In this document: piece after piece, positions 6,458 to 13,222 of the stretch
Layout of the letters: each line of letters starts with the position of its first letter
How positions within the stretch are numbered: the stretch's first letter is position 1
Assembly: GCA_015662815.1 (NCBI GenBank)
Contig: DQTK01000072.1
Coordinates: forward strand, 1 to 15,422
DNA from: Aquifex aeolicus
GTDB lineage: Bacteria; Aquificota; Aquificia; Aquificales; Aquificaceae
Length of the DNA: 15,422 nt
Direction: 5' to 3'
Made by a program: the position numbers and the translations under genes
Notes under the pieces: generated by a model
The model's input: the letters and a program-made list of their open reading frames with translations, nothing else
What the model was told of the DNA's origin: nothing
Database searches by the model: none

Positions 6458-7114
6458 TTAATCCTCCTTACAGTAAATGGAACGGAGATTTTCGCATTTT
6501 TCTGACAGGTGTTTTTTTATAAATTCTTCAAAGGTTTCTTCCTCTACTTTTAGCTTTCTTACAAGCTCTTTTAATTTTTCCAGAACTTTATTTCTATTGC
6601 GGGATACGTGCTTGTAGAGTGCAGCTTCGGTTTTATCCTTCCAGAAGCATTTATAACCTTTGTCGTATAGATAACAGAGGATTTTTACGTCTTCTTCTTC
6701 CATTATCTCGTTAAACTTTTCCGCAAACTCTTTCAGTTCTATATACTCAATCACTTTTGAGGGATTGGATAAAATCCTCTCTAAAAAGCCTTTCCCTTCC
6801 TCCCTTTCTAAAATCTCCTCAATACTTTGTTCCTCGATTTTCTTTCTAATTATGTCTATTACGAAATTTCTAAGTGATGTTTTAAGGTAGCCTACGGAAA
6901 ACCTGTCGGTTTTTATAAGCTCCTCAAAGTGATAAACCCTTTTGGTAATGTGAATGAGAAAATCGTGAGCTACATCGCTTTCACTGAGTTCTACGTTGTA
7001 TTTATGGGAAAGTTTTTTAATTTCTCTGACTAAGAAGCCTTTTAGAATTTTGAACTCCCTTTGTGATAAGTTTCCGTTCAGAAACTTTAAAAGGATTTCC
7101 TTCAGGTCTTCCAT
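6458..7114 (-). CDS. calpS: ECF-like RNA polymerase sigma factor (CalpS-like)
   Basis: This 218-residue protein has the two-domain plan of group IV sigma factors. Residues about 20-92 look like sigma region 2: an acidic SESDVAHDFLIHITKRV stretch (44-60) followed by FSVGYLKTSLRNFVIDIIRKK (72-92), the usual -10 recognition helix ending in basic residues. Residues about 125-190 look like region 4 with DVKILCYLYDKGY (142-154), then TEAALYKHVSRNRNKVLEKL (162-181), a helix-turn-helix for -35 contact. The last 28 residues are an extra tail with two cysteines. In the known cascade CalpS is held by CalpT and freed when CalpL cuts CalpT, then drives a stress or defence regulon. The ATG at 7114 follows GGAGAG and overlaps the upstream gene by 13 bases; the CalpT-like gene starts two bases after its stop. 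Confidence 0.78.
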   Translation of the reverse strand: MEDLKEILLKFLNGNLSQREFKILKGFLVREIKKLSHKYNVELSESDVAHDFLIHITKRVYHFEELIKTDRFSVGYLKTSLRNFVIDIIRKKIEEQSIEEILEREEGKGFLERILSNPSKVIEYIELKEFAEKFNEIMEEEDVKILCYLYDKGYKCFWKDKTEAALYKHVSRNRNKVLEKLKELVRKLKVEEETFEEFIKKHLSEKCENLRSIYCKED

Positions 7115-7626
7115 TTCTTCAACTCTCCGTTTATTATCTCTTTAATTTTTTCCGGAAGTTCAAACTCTGGGTAAATACCGCACCTTACGAAATTTTCCGA
7201 GTTTAACATTCTTGTAGGTATACGCACCACATAAAAACAGTTCCCGTTCAAAAGGATTAGTTTATAAAGCTTTGATGATGGAACATTTATAACCCTTTCG
7301 CAGATTTCACTGTTTTTACAGTAATCTTTCCACAAAATTTCGGGAGTTTCTTCTTCAATTCCGTAAATACTATCCTTTTTACACTTGAATTTGAAGGGCG
7401 AAGTCGAGAACAAAATCAAATAGCAATGGGTTTCATTTGAATGGACTATTAAGAAAGGTCTCTTTTTACCGCTTTTGAAAAAACTTCTGACACCTTTATT
7501 CTTGAAAGAGAGTAGGACTTTCTCGTCGATAAAACCACAACCGAAGGGAATACATTTAGTTTCTTCGGTTCCCTTCGGCAAATAATCACCGAAAGCCTTT
7601 TTTATCAAATCCCCCAGAGTACTCAC
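7102..7626 (-). CDS. Putative MazF/PemK-like protein, first gene of the CalpL/T/S operon
   Basis: This 174-residue protein opens the operon and is not one of the three known Calp components. KKRPFLIVHSN (54-64) followed by YLILFSTSP (69-77) has the spacing of the MazF/PemK core, with R56 and T75 at the positions of the catalytic Arg and Thr. KLYKLILLNGNCFYVVRIP (119-137) and a helical end fit the rest of that fold. Eight cysteines (25, 30, 68, 82, 103, 109, 130, 149) are many for a thermophile cytosolic protein. GTG at 7626 is the only reasonable start; there is no Shine-Dalgarno site, but TATAAT lies nine bases upstream. Its first four residues, MSTL, equal those of the CalpT-like protein. 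It may be an mRNA-cutting toxin controlled by the cascade, or a second sigma-binding MazF relative. The fold call is from pattern only. Confidence 0.6.
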   Translation of the reverse strand: MSTLGDLIKKAFGDYLPKGTEETKCIPFGCGFIDEKVLLSFKNKGVRSFFKSGKKRPFLIVHSNETHCYLILFSTSPFKFKCKKDSIYGIEEETPEILWKDYCKNSEICERVINVPSSKLYKLILLNGNCFYVVRIPTRMLNSENFVRCGIYPEFELPEKIKEIINGELKKWKT

Positions 7627-7635
7627 TCTGTCTTA

Positions 7636-7663
7636 ATTATACCTAAGGGTTTTTCTAAGTCCC
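7636..7663 (-). promoter_or_regulatory. Candidate promoter of the Calp-like operon
   Basis: On the - strand a perfect TATAAT (7641-7636) ends nine bases before the GTG start of the first gene, so the mRNA would have almost no leader. Upstream at 7663-7657 stands GGGACTT, one base off the GGAACTT -35 motif of many ECF sigma factors, 15 bases from the box. It could be a housekeeping promoter with a weak -35, or a site also used by the operon's own sigma factor. The -10 part is firmer than the -35 part. Confidence 0.5.
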
Positions 7664-7676
7664 TCATTTAATGAGG
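7662..7676. promoter_or_regulatory. 15-base palindrome (operator candidate) upstream of the Calp-like operon
   Basis: CCTCATT-T-AATGAGG is a perfect 7+7 inverted repeat with one central base. It overlaps the presumed -35 element by two bases and extends upstream of it, a usual place for a dimeric regulator. The one-base centre makes an RNA hairpin with a proper loop less natural than a DNA site. No regulator can be named. Confidence 0.45.
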
Positions 7677-7697
7677 ATGTTGCAAGGGTTAAAATCC

Positions 7698-7714
7698 GAG
7701 CCTTGAAAATCAAT
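7698..7714. repeat. Imperfect 17-base direct repeat, copy 1
   Basis: GAGCCTTGAAAATCAAT. The second copy at 7790-7806 differs at two adjacent positions (TG to GA). The copies are 92 bases apart in the same orientation, upstream of the Calp-like operon. They may be binding sites for the same protein or a remnant of a duplication. Confidence 0.55.
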
Positions 7715-7789
7715 ATAGTTTTTCTTAAAAGTTGCCACCTGTTGCCCTTCGGTCGCGGGAAATCTTTGAAAATTAAAATAATCGTGGAT

Positions 7790-7806
7790 GAGCCTGAAAA
7801 ATCAAT
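7790..7806. repeat. Imperfect 17-base direct repeat, copy 2
   Basis: GAGCCTGAAAAATCAAT, the partner of the copy at 7698-7714. Fifteen of 17 bases agree. The flanking bases are not similar, which marks off the repeat unit. Confidence 0.55.
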
Positions 7807-7973
7807 CTCTTGAGCTAATTTTCCCTATTCTTTTGCCAGGGAGCCAACAGGAAATTTAGCCAAAACATACGAGCTTCGCCGAACCAATATAACTCTTTAC
7901 TTCTCTTTAGCTTTGTTCTTATTGCTTTATACTATTTTCTTTCAACTTGTCTGCTTTTTTAAACAGTCTTTAT

Positions 7974-9191
7974 CTACTTTTTCTCTATTAAAACCTTATT
8001 TACTTTTCTACTATCTGCATCCACAACCTTAAAGGAATACCCTCCGAATTTTACAATCTCTCCTTTTTTGGGAATTTTTCCTAATTTGTAGGTCAGGAAA
8101 CCTCCTAAGGTGTTGTACTGTCCATCGGGAATGTTTATTCCTGTAATTCTCCTGAATTCATTTACTTCTATCTTTCCGTCTACTACCCATGTATCTTTAC
8201 TTACCTCTTTTATAAGAGGTTTCTCACTGTCTTCCGAGGCAAGCTCTCCTAAAATTTCCTTAAATATATCCTCTATGGTCACAATGCCGAGGATTACTCC
8301 CCTTTCATCAACTACAACAGATAGATGTTCCTTTTTTTCCTTAAAAGCTGTCAACACCTCGGGAAGAGGAGTATACTCACTGAAAACGAGTATTTTTCTT
8401 ATATAGGCTTTTATGGATTCATCTAAGTTCTTGCCAATCAAATCGTAAGCACTTATATATCCCACTATGTCATCTACCCTTTCCCTGTAGACGGGAATTC
8501 TGGAATAACCGCTTTTATTTATCTGCTCTACCGCCTGCTTCACTGTAGCGGTATCGGGTATCATAACTACCTCGTAAAGAGGCTTAACTATTTCACCTAT
8601 TCTCCTCTCTTTGAAAGAGAGAATGTTTGAAACTATATATCCTATAGATTCCGAAAATGTCTTCCTTTCTCTGAGAAGATTTATTAAATCTTCCCTCCTT
8701 ACCTTCTCTTCGGACTTACCGAAGTGTTTAGCTATTGTTCTACTTATAATTTTTGCAAAGATAAGAATAGGTTTAAGAATCAAACGTAGTTTATCTAGAA
8801 TAAATAGGGTAGGTATGATTATTTTATCCGCATAATGTTGAAAGAGACTTTTAGGTATTATCTCACCGATAATCAGAGTGAAAATCACAAGTGTCTCCGC
8901 AAGGAGAACCTCCTTTCCCTCAATTACGGGAAAATATTTTGAAAGGTTCATAAGGAAAAGCGTATAAAGTGTAGAGGCAAGGACTATGGACAGGGTATAA
9001 CCCAGCATTGTAAGGGTTATGTATTCTTCCGGATTTTCAAGGAAGTGTTTTATAAATCCGTACTTTCTTTTTCTGTAAACCGCTTTCAAAATCCCCTTAT
9101 CCGCATTAAGCAATGCTATCTCTGAACCTGCAAAGAAACCTTCAAGGAATATAAAGAATAGAACTCCTATAATAAAACCTATCAGTTCCAT
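7974..9191 (-). CDS. CorC/HlyC-type (CNNM-like) CBS-domain membrane protein, possible divalent cation transporter
   Basis: This 405-residue inner-membrane protein has the family order DUF21 (CNNM) transmembrane domain, paired CBS domains and a C-terminal CorC_HlyC domain. Hydrophobic segments lie at about 4-22, 56-81, 97-117 and 124-150; FAGSEIALLNAD (20-31) and GEIIPK (109-114) are hallmark DUF21 sequences. The CBS pair (about 205-315) includes YSRIPVYRE (229-237) and GIVTIEDI (302-309) and would bind adenine nucleotides. The final domain (about 328-402) contains YNTLGGFLTYKLGKIPKKGE (359-378), typical of the FAD-domain-like end. Relatives act in Mg2+ or Co2+ efflux and resistance, although older annotation calls them hemolysins. 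It is the last gene of its operon, and its ATG lies ten bases inside prmC. Confidence 0.9.
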   Translation of the reverse strand: MELIGFIIGVLFFIFLEGFFAGSEIALLNADKGILKAVYRKRKYGFIKHFLENPEEYITLTMLGYTLSIVLASTLYTLFLMNLSKYFPVIEGKEVLLAETLVIFTLIIGEIIPKSLFQHYADKIIIPTLFILDKLRLILKPILIFAKIISRTIAKHFGKSEEKVRREDLINLLRERKTFSESIGYIVSNILSFKERRIGEIVKPLYEVVMIPDTATVKQAVEQINKSGYSRIPVYRERVDDIVGYISAYDLIGKNLDESIKAYIRKILVFSEYTPLPEVLTAFKEKKEHLSVVVDERGVILGIVTIEDIFKEILGELASEDSEKPLIKEVSKDTWVVDGKIEVNEFRRITGINIPDGQYNTLGGFLTYKLGKIPKKGEIVKFGGYSFKVVDADSRKVNKVLIEKK

Positions 9192-10000
9192 TTTTTCGCA
9201 ACTATAACTCTATCATAATTTGCGTAATCTTTGAATACTATTACATTAAAACCCTTTGATTCAAAAATAGCTCTAACTATCTCTCCCTGGTCATGTCCAA
9301 TCTCAAGAGCAATAAAACCCTTAGGCTTTAAAAACTCATCGGACTCTCCGGCTATAAGCTCGTAAAATTCGTATCCTTTTTTACCTCCTATGAGGGAAGT
9401 ATATCCTTCTATCTTAACTTCCTCAGCCAATTTGCTCCAGTACCTCTCGGGAATATAAGGTGGATTTGAGACTATAAAGTCAAATTTCATTCCCTTTACC
9501 GGTTCAAAAGCGTATCCGTGCAGAACCGTTAATCTATCGCTTACATTGTGAAGTTTTGCATTCTCTTTAGTAATTTCTACAGCTTTTACATTTATATCCA
9601 CAGTCCACATTCTCAGTTTGGGTCTTTCCACCAAGAGATTTACCGATATACATCCCGAACCGCTCCCGAGTTCAAATCCTACCTGTTCTTTATCCAGAGG
9701 AATAAGCTCAAGGGTTTTTTCTATCAATATTTCGGTTTCTGGTCTTGGGATAAGAACACCTTCTTTTACTTTAAAGACCCTGCCCATGCATTCCCACTCG
9801 CCTATGATATAGGCTACTGGTTTTCCCCTTTTTCTCTCATCGAGAAGTTCGAAAAATTTATTCCTTATCTCTTCAGGAACCTCCTCTTCGAAATATAAAG
9901 GAAGTTGAGACACGGAAATACCCATTAAATGGGAAAGTATCAGTTCTCCGTCTCTTCTATAATTACTTTTCGTTCTTTGAAGGATTTCCTTTACCCTCAC
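9182..10000 (-). CDS. prmC: Release-factor glutamine N5-methyltransferase PrmC (HemK)
   Basis: This enzyme methylates the glutamine of the GGQ loop of peptide-chain release factors RF1 and RF2, with S-adenosylmethionine as donor. The 272 residues show the N-terminal helical domain (about 1-75), GVLIPRPETE (81-90), the SAM-binding motif FELGSGSGCISVNLL (109-123), the acidic VDIN (134-137) and the catalytic NPPY (179-182), all in the usual order. GTG at 10000 gives a complete N-terminus aligned with the family (RRDGELILSH at 15-24), while later starts would cut into that domain. It overlaps the end of secG by 38 bases and the start of the CorC-type gene by ten, so it is embedded in one operon. 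Confidence 0.95.
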   Translation of the reverse strand: MRVKEILQRTKSNYRRDGELILSHLMGISVSQLPLYFEEEVPEEIRNKFFELLDERKRGKPVAYIIGEWECMGRVFKVKEGVLIPRPETEILIEKTLELIPLDKEQVGFELGSGSGCISVNLLVERPKLRMWTVDINVKAVEITKENAKLHNVSDRLTVLHGYAFEPVKGMKFDFIVSNPPYIPERYWSKLAEEVKIEGYTSLIGGKKGYEFYELIAGESDEFLKPKGFIALEIGHDQGEIVRAIFESKGFNVIVFKDYANYDRVIVAKKWN

Positions 10001-10292
10001 TCTGCTGAGTTTCAGGAGTTTCCTGTAGCTTTTCTACAACAGAGCTTTTATCCTTGGGAATTATTGAGAGTAGCAGGGCGAGAATTAAAAAAAGAGCGCC
10101 GAGCCAGTAGGTAGCCTTTGTAAGAACGGTTTCTACTCCTCCTACTCCGAAAATGGATTGTCCCATAGCACTTCCGAAAGCCGCTCCTACATCTCCTCTT
10201 CCCTTTTGGAGGAGCGTAGCAATTATAAGAATTACTGAAATTATTACGAACAATGTGAGGAGTGCGTAATACATAAGATAATAATTTAACAC
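9963..10292 (-). CDS. secG: Preprotein translocase subunit SecG
   Basis: SecG is the small accessory membrane subunit of the SecYEG channel and helps SecA-driven protein export. The 109-residue protein has two membrane segments (about 7-27 and 58-79) with the conserved cytoplasmic stretch between them: LLQKGRGDVGAAFG (27-40), then SIFGVGG (46-52). The tail from about 81 is hydrophilic, Gln/Glu/Lys-rich and probably disordered, a common variable end. GTG at 10292 is taken as start; ATG at 10274 (residue 7) is a possible alternative, which would trim only the polar lead. It follows the permease gene by 12 bases and overlaps prmC by 38. Confidence 0.92.
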   Translation of the reverse strand: MLNYYLMYYALLTLFVIISVILIIATLLQKGRGDVGAAFGSAMGQSIFGVGGVETVLTKATYWLGALFLILALLLSIIPKDKSSVVEKLQETPETQQSEGKGNPSKNEK

Positions 10293-10304
10293 TTAATTCT
10301 CGGG

Positions 10305-11282
10305 TTATGCTTTTCCGAAGGCTCTTTCTCTGACCCTGGGGTCTATATATGCAAGCATTAAATCCGCAATTAGATTTCCGACAATCAACATAATTGTTCC
10401 TATATAAAGCCCTCCCATAACTAAAAATAAATCCTGAGAAAGAACAGCGTTGAGCATCAACATTCCCATACCCGGCCAACCTACGATTATTTCAATGAGT
10501 GCTGCACCCGATATTAGACTCGCTATTTCATAACCCAGTAGTGTGGTAAAAGGATTCATAGCATTTTTTAAAACGTGTTTAACAAGTGTAAAATTATCCA
10601 CACCTTTGGCTTTCAACATAGTTATCACGGGACTATGGAGTATCTCCAGAACAGCACTCCTTACTAACCTAATCAGTCCCGCGAGGGAAACCAGACCGAG
10701 CGTCATCGCAGGAATCGTAAGATGCTTAAGTATATCGATAACCTTCTCAATGGGACTTAGGCTTTCAAAATTGGGACTCTGCAACCCGCCTATGGGCAGA
10801 ATTCCCGTCTTTGAAGCTAAGAATAAAAATAGGAATGCAAGGAAAAAAGAGGGTATTGACATGAATGTATAAGCGTAGGCTTGTATAGTTCTATCTATAA
10901 AAGAATTTTCTTTAAAAGCTGCCAAAGTTCCCAGAGGTATTGCCAGAATCCATGCAAACAGTGCAGAACTTACCGAAAGGAGTAAAGTATTCGGGATTCT
11001 TTCCAAAATCAATTCCAAAACCGGAGCGTGATACTGGAAGGAATACCCTAAGTCAAAGAATAAGGCATTTTTAAGCCACAAAAAGTATTGAGCCAACACA
11101 GGTTTATCCAGACCGTATAGCTCCTTTAGGCGTTCTATTGTTTCGGGAGAAATTTGGGGATTTAATCTGAGCTGGTCTAAATAATCTCCCGGTGCAAGTT
11201 TTATTATCAAGAAGGATAAGAAAGTAACTCCGATAAGGGTGGGAATCGCTTGTAGGAGCCTGAAGAAAATAAACTTAAGCAT
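10305..11282 (-). CDS. Peptide/nickel-type ABC transporter permease (DppB/OppB family)
   Basis: This 325-residue inner-membrane protein is one of the two permeases that normally form a peptide, oligopeptide or nickel importer. The N-terminus FFRLLQAIPTLIGVTFLSF (6-24) is the standard first helix, APGDY (30-34) and YGLDKP (56-61) lie in the following external loop, and five further segments follow (about 99-122, 137-160, 187-205, 245-268, 287-312). The ATPase-contact EAA loop is seen at MLKAKGVDNFTLVKHVLKNA (222-241), and GWPGMG (268-273) follows as usual. No DppC, ATPases or binding protein lie nearby, so partners must be encoded elsewhere. The ATG stands four bases after the upstream stop without a clear ribosome site, suggesting coupled translation. 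The transported substrate cannot be read from sequence. Confidence 0.9.
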   Translation of the reverse strand: MLKFIFFRLLQAIPTLIGVTFLSFLIIKLAPGDYLDQLRLNPQISPETIERLKELYGLDKPVLAQYFLWLKNALFFDLGYSFQYHAPVLELILERIPNTLLLSVSSALFAWILAIPLGTLAAFKENSFIDRTIQAYAYTFMSIPSFFLAFLFLFLASKTGILPIGGLQSPNFESLSPIEKVIDILKHLTIPAMTLGLVSLAGLIRLVRSAVLEILHSPVITMLKAKGVDNFTLVKHVLKNAMNPFTTLLGYEIASLISGAALIEIIVGWPGMGMLMLNAVLSQDLFLVMGGLYIGTIMLIVGNLIADLMLAYIDPRVRERAFGKA

Positions 11283-11286
11283 CTAC

Positions 11287-11655
11287 TTAAAAATAATTTG
11301 CTATGAAGAATTTAGTTTCTTGGAAATACCTCTCTATTTCCTCCTTGTACTTTTCCTTTACGTAGCGAACAACTTTATAATCATCCCATAATCCTATTAT
11401 TGGAATCCAATCGGGAATACGGCCTTTTTTCTCTATAAAGTACCAGAGAGCTGCCATAAAGTCTTCCCTTGCCTCTCGGCTAAGGTTAAAGTTGGGATCG
11501 GAGAGGATGCGAAACAGAAGTTTAGCATCGAGGATTAAATTCCTCACATATTCCATAGTAGGTGGGACTTCAGAGAGCTTTTTCTGGAATGCTTCTTTCA
11601 ATTTATTGAAGTCTTTATACTCTCCATTCTTAAACTTTTCAAGGTATTTCTCCAT
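11287..11655 (-). CDS. YkvA / DUF1232 family protein
   Basis: The protein has 122 residues from the ATG at 11655. Its C-terminal half holds the DUF1232 signature: REDFMAALWYFIEKKGRIPD followed by WIPIIGLWDDYKVV, with the typical aromatic-rich helix, IPDxIP turn and DD pair. Family members are small, often membrane-associated proteins of unknown function. The N-terminal part is helical and charged. A GTG at 11694 would add 13 residues but would run 24 bases into the divergent eno gene; the ATG is preferred because TATACT lies eight bases upstream. It is the first gene of the secG-prmC operon by spacing (four bases to the permease gene). Confidence 0.75.
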   Translation of the reverse strand: MEKYLEKFKNGEYKDFNKLKEAFQKKLSEVPPTMEYVRNLILDAKLLFRILSDPNFNLSREAREDFMAALWYFIEKKGRIPDWIPIIGLWDDYKVVRYVKEKYKEEIERYFQETKFFIANYF

Positions 11656-11670
11656 AGTAAGATAGTATAC
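11656..11670. promoter_or_regulatory. 15-base divergent start region between the YkvA gene and eno
   Basis: Only 15 bases separate the two ATG codons. On the - strand TATACT (11669-11664) stands eight bases before the YkvA-gene ATG. On the + strand TAAGAT (11658-11663) stands seven bases before the eno ATG, and the sextet GTATAC (11665-11670) is itself palindromic. Neither gene has a Shine-Dalgarno site in this gap, so each promoter must reach into the other gene and both mRNAs would be close to leaderless. No strong -35 is recognised. Confidence 0.35.
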
Positions 11671-12951
11671 ATGTCTAAGATAATAAGGGTTCACGGAAGA
11701 GAGGTTCTGGATTCAAGGGGAAATCCTACTGTTGAAGTTGAGGTTGAGCTGGAAAGTGGTGCCATAGGAAAAGCTATAGTTCCAAGTGGAGCTTCTACCG
11801 GCGAGCGTGAAGCTCTTGAGCTACGTGATGGTGAACAAGGCAGATTCTTAGGTAAGGGTGTTCTGAAGGCTGTGGACAACGTAAATGGTGTTATTGCCAA
11901 AGCCCTTAAAGGCTTAGAACCCTATAACCAGAAGGAGATAGATGAAATCCTTATAAACCTCGACGGTACGGAAAATAAGAGTAAGCTCGGAGCAAATGCT
12001 ATTCTGGGAACCAGTATGGCTGTGGCAAGAGTTGCAGCCCGGGAACTCGGAATTCCTCTCTACGAATACTTAGGAGGAAAGTTCGGATACAGAATGCCCG
12101 TTCCGTTGATGAATGTAATAAATGGAGGAGCTCACGCTGACAATAACCTGGATATTCAAGAGTTTATGATAGTTCCGGTTTGTGGCGGTTCCTTTAAAGA
12201 AGCTCTACGGGCAGGAGTAGAAACCTTTCACAATCTGAAAAAGATTCTCAAAGAAAAGGGTTATTCTACAAATGTGGGAGATGAAGGGGGATTCGCTCCC
12301 AATTTAAATTCCTCCGAAGAAGCCCTTGATATACTTCTTCAAGCTATTGAAAAAGCAGGATATAAACCCGGGGAAGATATACTGCTCGCTCTCGATGTTG
12401 CATCCTCGGAATTCTACGAGGATGGTGTTTACAAGTTTGAAGGTAAAATTTTGAAAGGGGAGGAAATGGTAGAGTTTTACGAAAAACTGATAAACAAATA
12501 CCCTATAGTTTCAATAGAAGACCCTATGAGCGAAAACGATTGGGAGGGTTGGAAACTTATTACCCGAAAACTGGGAAGTAGGGTTCAACTGGTGGGAGAT
12601 GACCTATTCACAACAAACCCGAAAATTTTAAAAAGGGGAATTGAGGAGGGAATAGCAAACGCTATACTTGTGAAACTTAACCAAATAGGTACGGTTTCCG
12701 AAACACTGGATACGGTTATGCTTGCAAAGGAAAAAGGTTATTCCGCGATAATATCTCACCGTTCCGGAGAAACGGAAGATACATTCATATCCCATCTCGC
12801 TGTAGCTACCAACTCGGGACAGATAAAAACGGGTTCCGCTTCCAGAACCGATAGAATTGCCAAGTATAACGAACTCATCAGAATAGAGGAAAGGTTAGGA
12901 GATGGAGCAATCTTCTGGGGCAGGGAGGAATTCTCAAAGTTCCTCCCATAA
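11671..12951 (+). CDS. eno: Enolase (phosphopyruvate hydratase)
   Basis: Enolase interconverts 2-phosphoglycerate and phosphoenolpyruvate in glycolysis and gluconeogenesis; in an autotroph it would chiefly run toward sugar synthesis. The 426 residues cover the whole family length. Visible landmarks are RGNPTVEV (16-23), the flexible PSGASTGEREALELRD loop (38-53), NVINGGAHADN (148-158), GDEGGFAPN (203-211) with E205, the Mg2+ ligands D242 (LALDVASSE), E283 (SIEDP) and D310 (VGDDLF), the catalytic lysine K335 in LVKLNQIGT, and SHRSGETED (362-370). All are intact. Its last 50 bases overlap the ftsB-like gene. The start at 11671 gives the canonical N-terminus. Confidence 0.98.
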   Translation: MSKIIRVHGREVLDSRGNPTVEVEVELESGAIGKAIVPSGASTGEREALELRDGEQGRFLGKGVLKAVDNVNGVIAKALKGLEPYNQKEIDEILINLDGTENKSKLGANAILGTSMAVARVAARELGIPLYEYLGGKFGYRMPVPLMNVINGGAHADNNLDIQEFMIVPVCGGSFKEALRAGVETFHNLKKILKEKGYSTNVGDEGGFAPNLNSSEEALDILLQAIEKAGYKPGEDILLALDVASSEFYEDGVYKFEGKILKGEEMVEFYEKLINKYPIVSIEDPMSENDWEGWKLITRKLGSRVQLVGDDLFTTNPKILKRGIEEGIANAILVKLNQIGTVSETLDTVMLAKEKGYSAIISHRSGETEDTFISHLAVATNSGQIKTGSASRTDRIAKYNELIRIEERLGDGAIFWGREEFSKFLP

Positions 12952-13222
12952 AAAGGTTTTCTTCCTCCTTTTCTTTTTACTTTTAATAAACACTTTTGTT
13001 AACCTGTTTATAACAAAACCCAATATATTTGACTTGGTAAGGTTAAGTGAGCTCAATAGAAAAATGGATGAAAAAATAAAAAGGGAAGTTAAAGAAAATT
13101 TGAGATTAAGGCTTCTTTACGAAGAGATAAGAAAAAACCCCGAAGAAGTTAAAGAAAGATTTATAAGGGAATATTTATTCAAAATCAAAGAAGGAGAAAA
13201 GATTTACATAATCGAGGAATAA
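12902..13222 (+). CDS. ftsB: FtsB/DivIC-like septum formation initiator protein
   Basis: This 106-residue protein has the build of the small division proteins FtsB and DivIC: a short polar cytoplasmic head (1-18), one membrane helix (about 19-37, VFFLLFFLLLINTFVNLFI), a heptad-like charged coiled coil (about 45-85) outside, and an end resembling the family's closing IREYLFKIKEGEKIYII stretch (88-104). In cells such proteins join FtsL and FtsQ/DivIB in the divisome. The pairing eno-ftsB is known from other bacteria, for example Pseudomonas, and supports the call. The ATG at 12902 lies 50 bases inside eno and follows GAGGAAAGG at good distance; no later in-frame start precedes the membrane helix. 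Its stop directly abuts the convergent gspE stop. Confidence 0.75.
   Translation: MEQSSGAGRNSQSSSHKKVFFLLFFLLLINTFVNLFITKPNIFDLVRLSELNRKMDEKIKREVKENLRLRLLYEEIRKNPEEVKERFIREYLFKIKEGEKIYIIEE

Larger units (their letters stand above)
7627..7973. other. 347-base intergenic region between CorC-type gene and Calp-like operon
   Basis: No gene is supported here on either strand. It should hold the end of the CorC operon transcript and the control region of the Calp-like operon. I see a TATAAT box, a 15-base palindrome and a 17-base imperfect direct repeat (listed separately), plus inverted pairs CCTGTTG (7738-7744) with CAACAGG (7844-7850) and GAAAATTA (7768-7775) with TAATTTTC (7816-7823). No terminator hairpin with a clear T-run follows the CorC gene. 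No CRISPR repeat or tRNA pattern is visible. Its length is notable beside the otherwise gapless gene layout. Confidence 0.6.

Noticed and set aside
7627..7973. Possible second CRISPR array or remnant
   Set aside because: The two 17-base repeats are unrelated to the repeat at position 1, and their 92-base spacing does not fit repeat-spacer units of about 65 bases.
7974..9191. Hemolysin or toxin
   Set aside because: The HlyC name is historical. DUF21, CBS and CorC_HlyC domains point to a membrane cation-handling protein.
10048..10479. 143-codon open frame on the - strand across the permease and secG genes
   Set aside because: It is a shadow of two well-supported genes and its product (many Arg, Asn, Ser, Cys) looks unlike any protein in the window.
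11287..11694. Longer form of the YkvA protein from GTG at 11694
   Set aside because: It would overlap the divergent eno start by 24 bases, and its first 13 residues are simply the antisense of the eno 5' end. The ATG at 11655 fits the nearby TATACT better.
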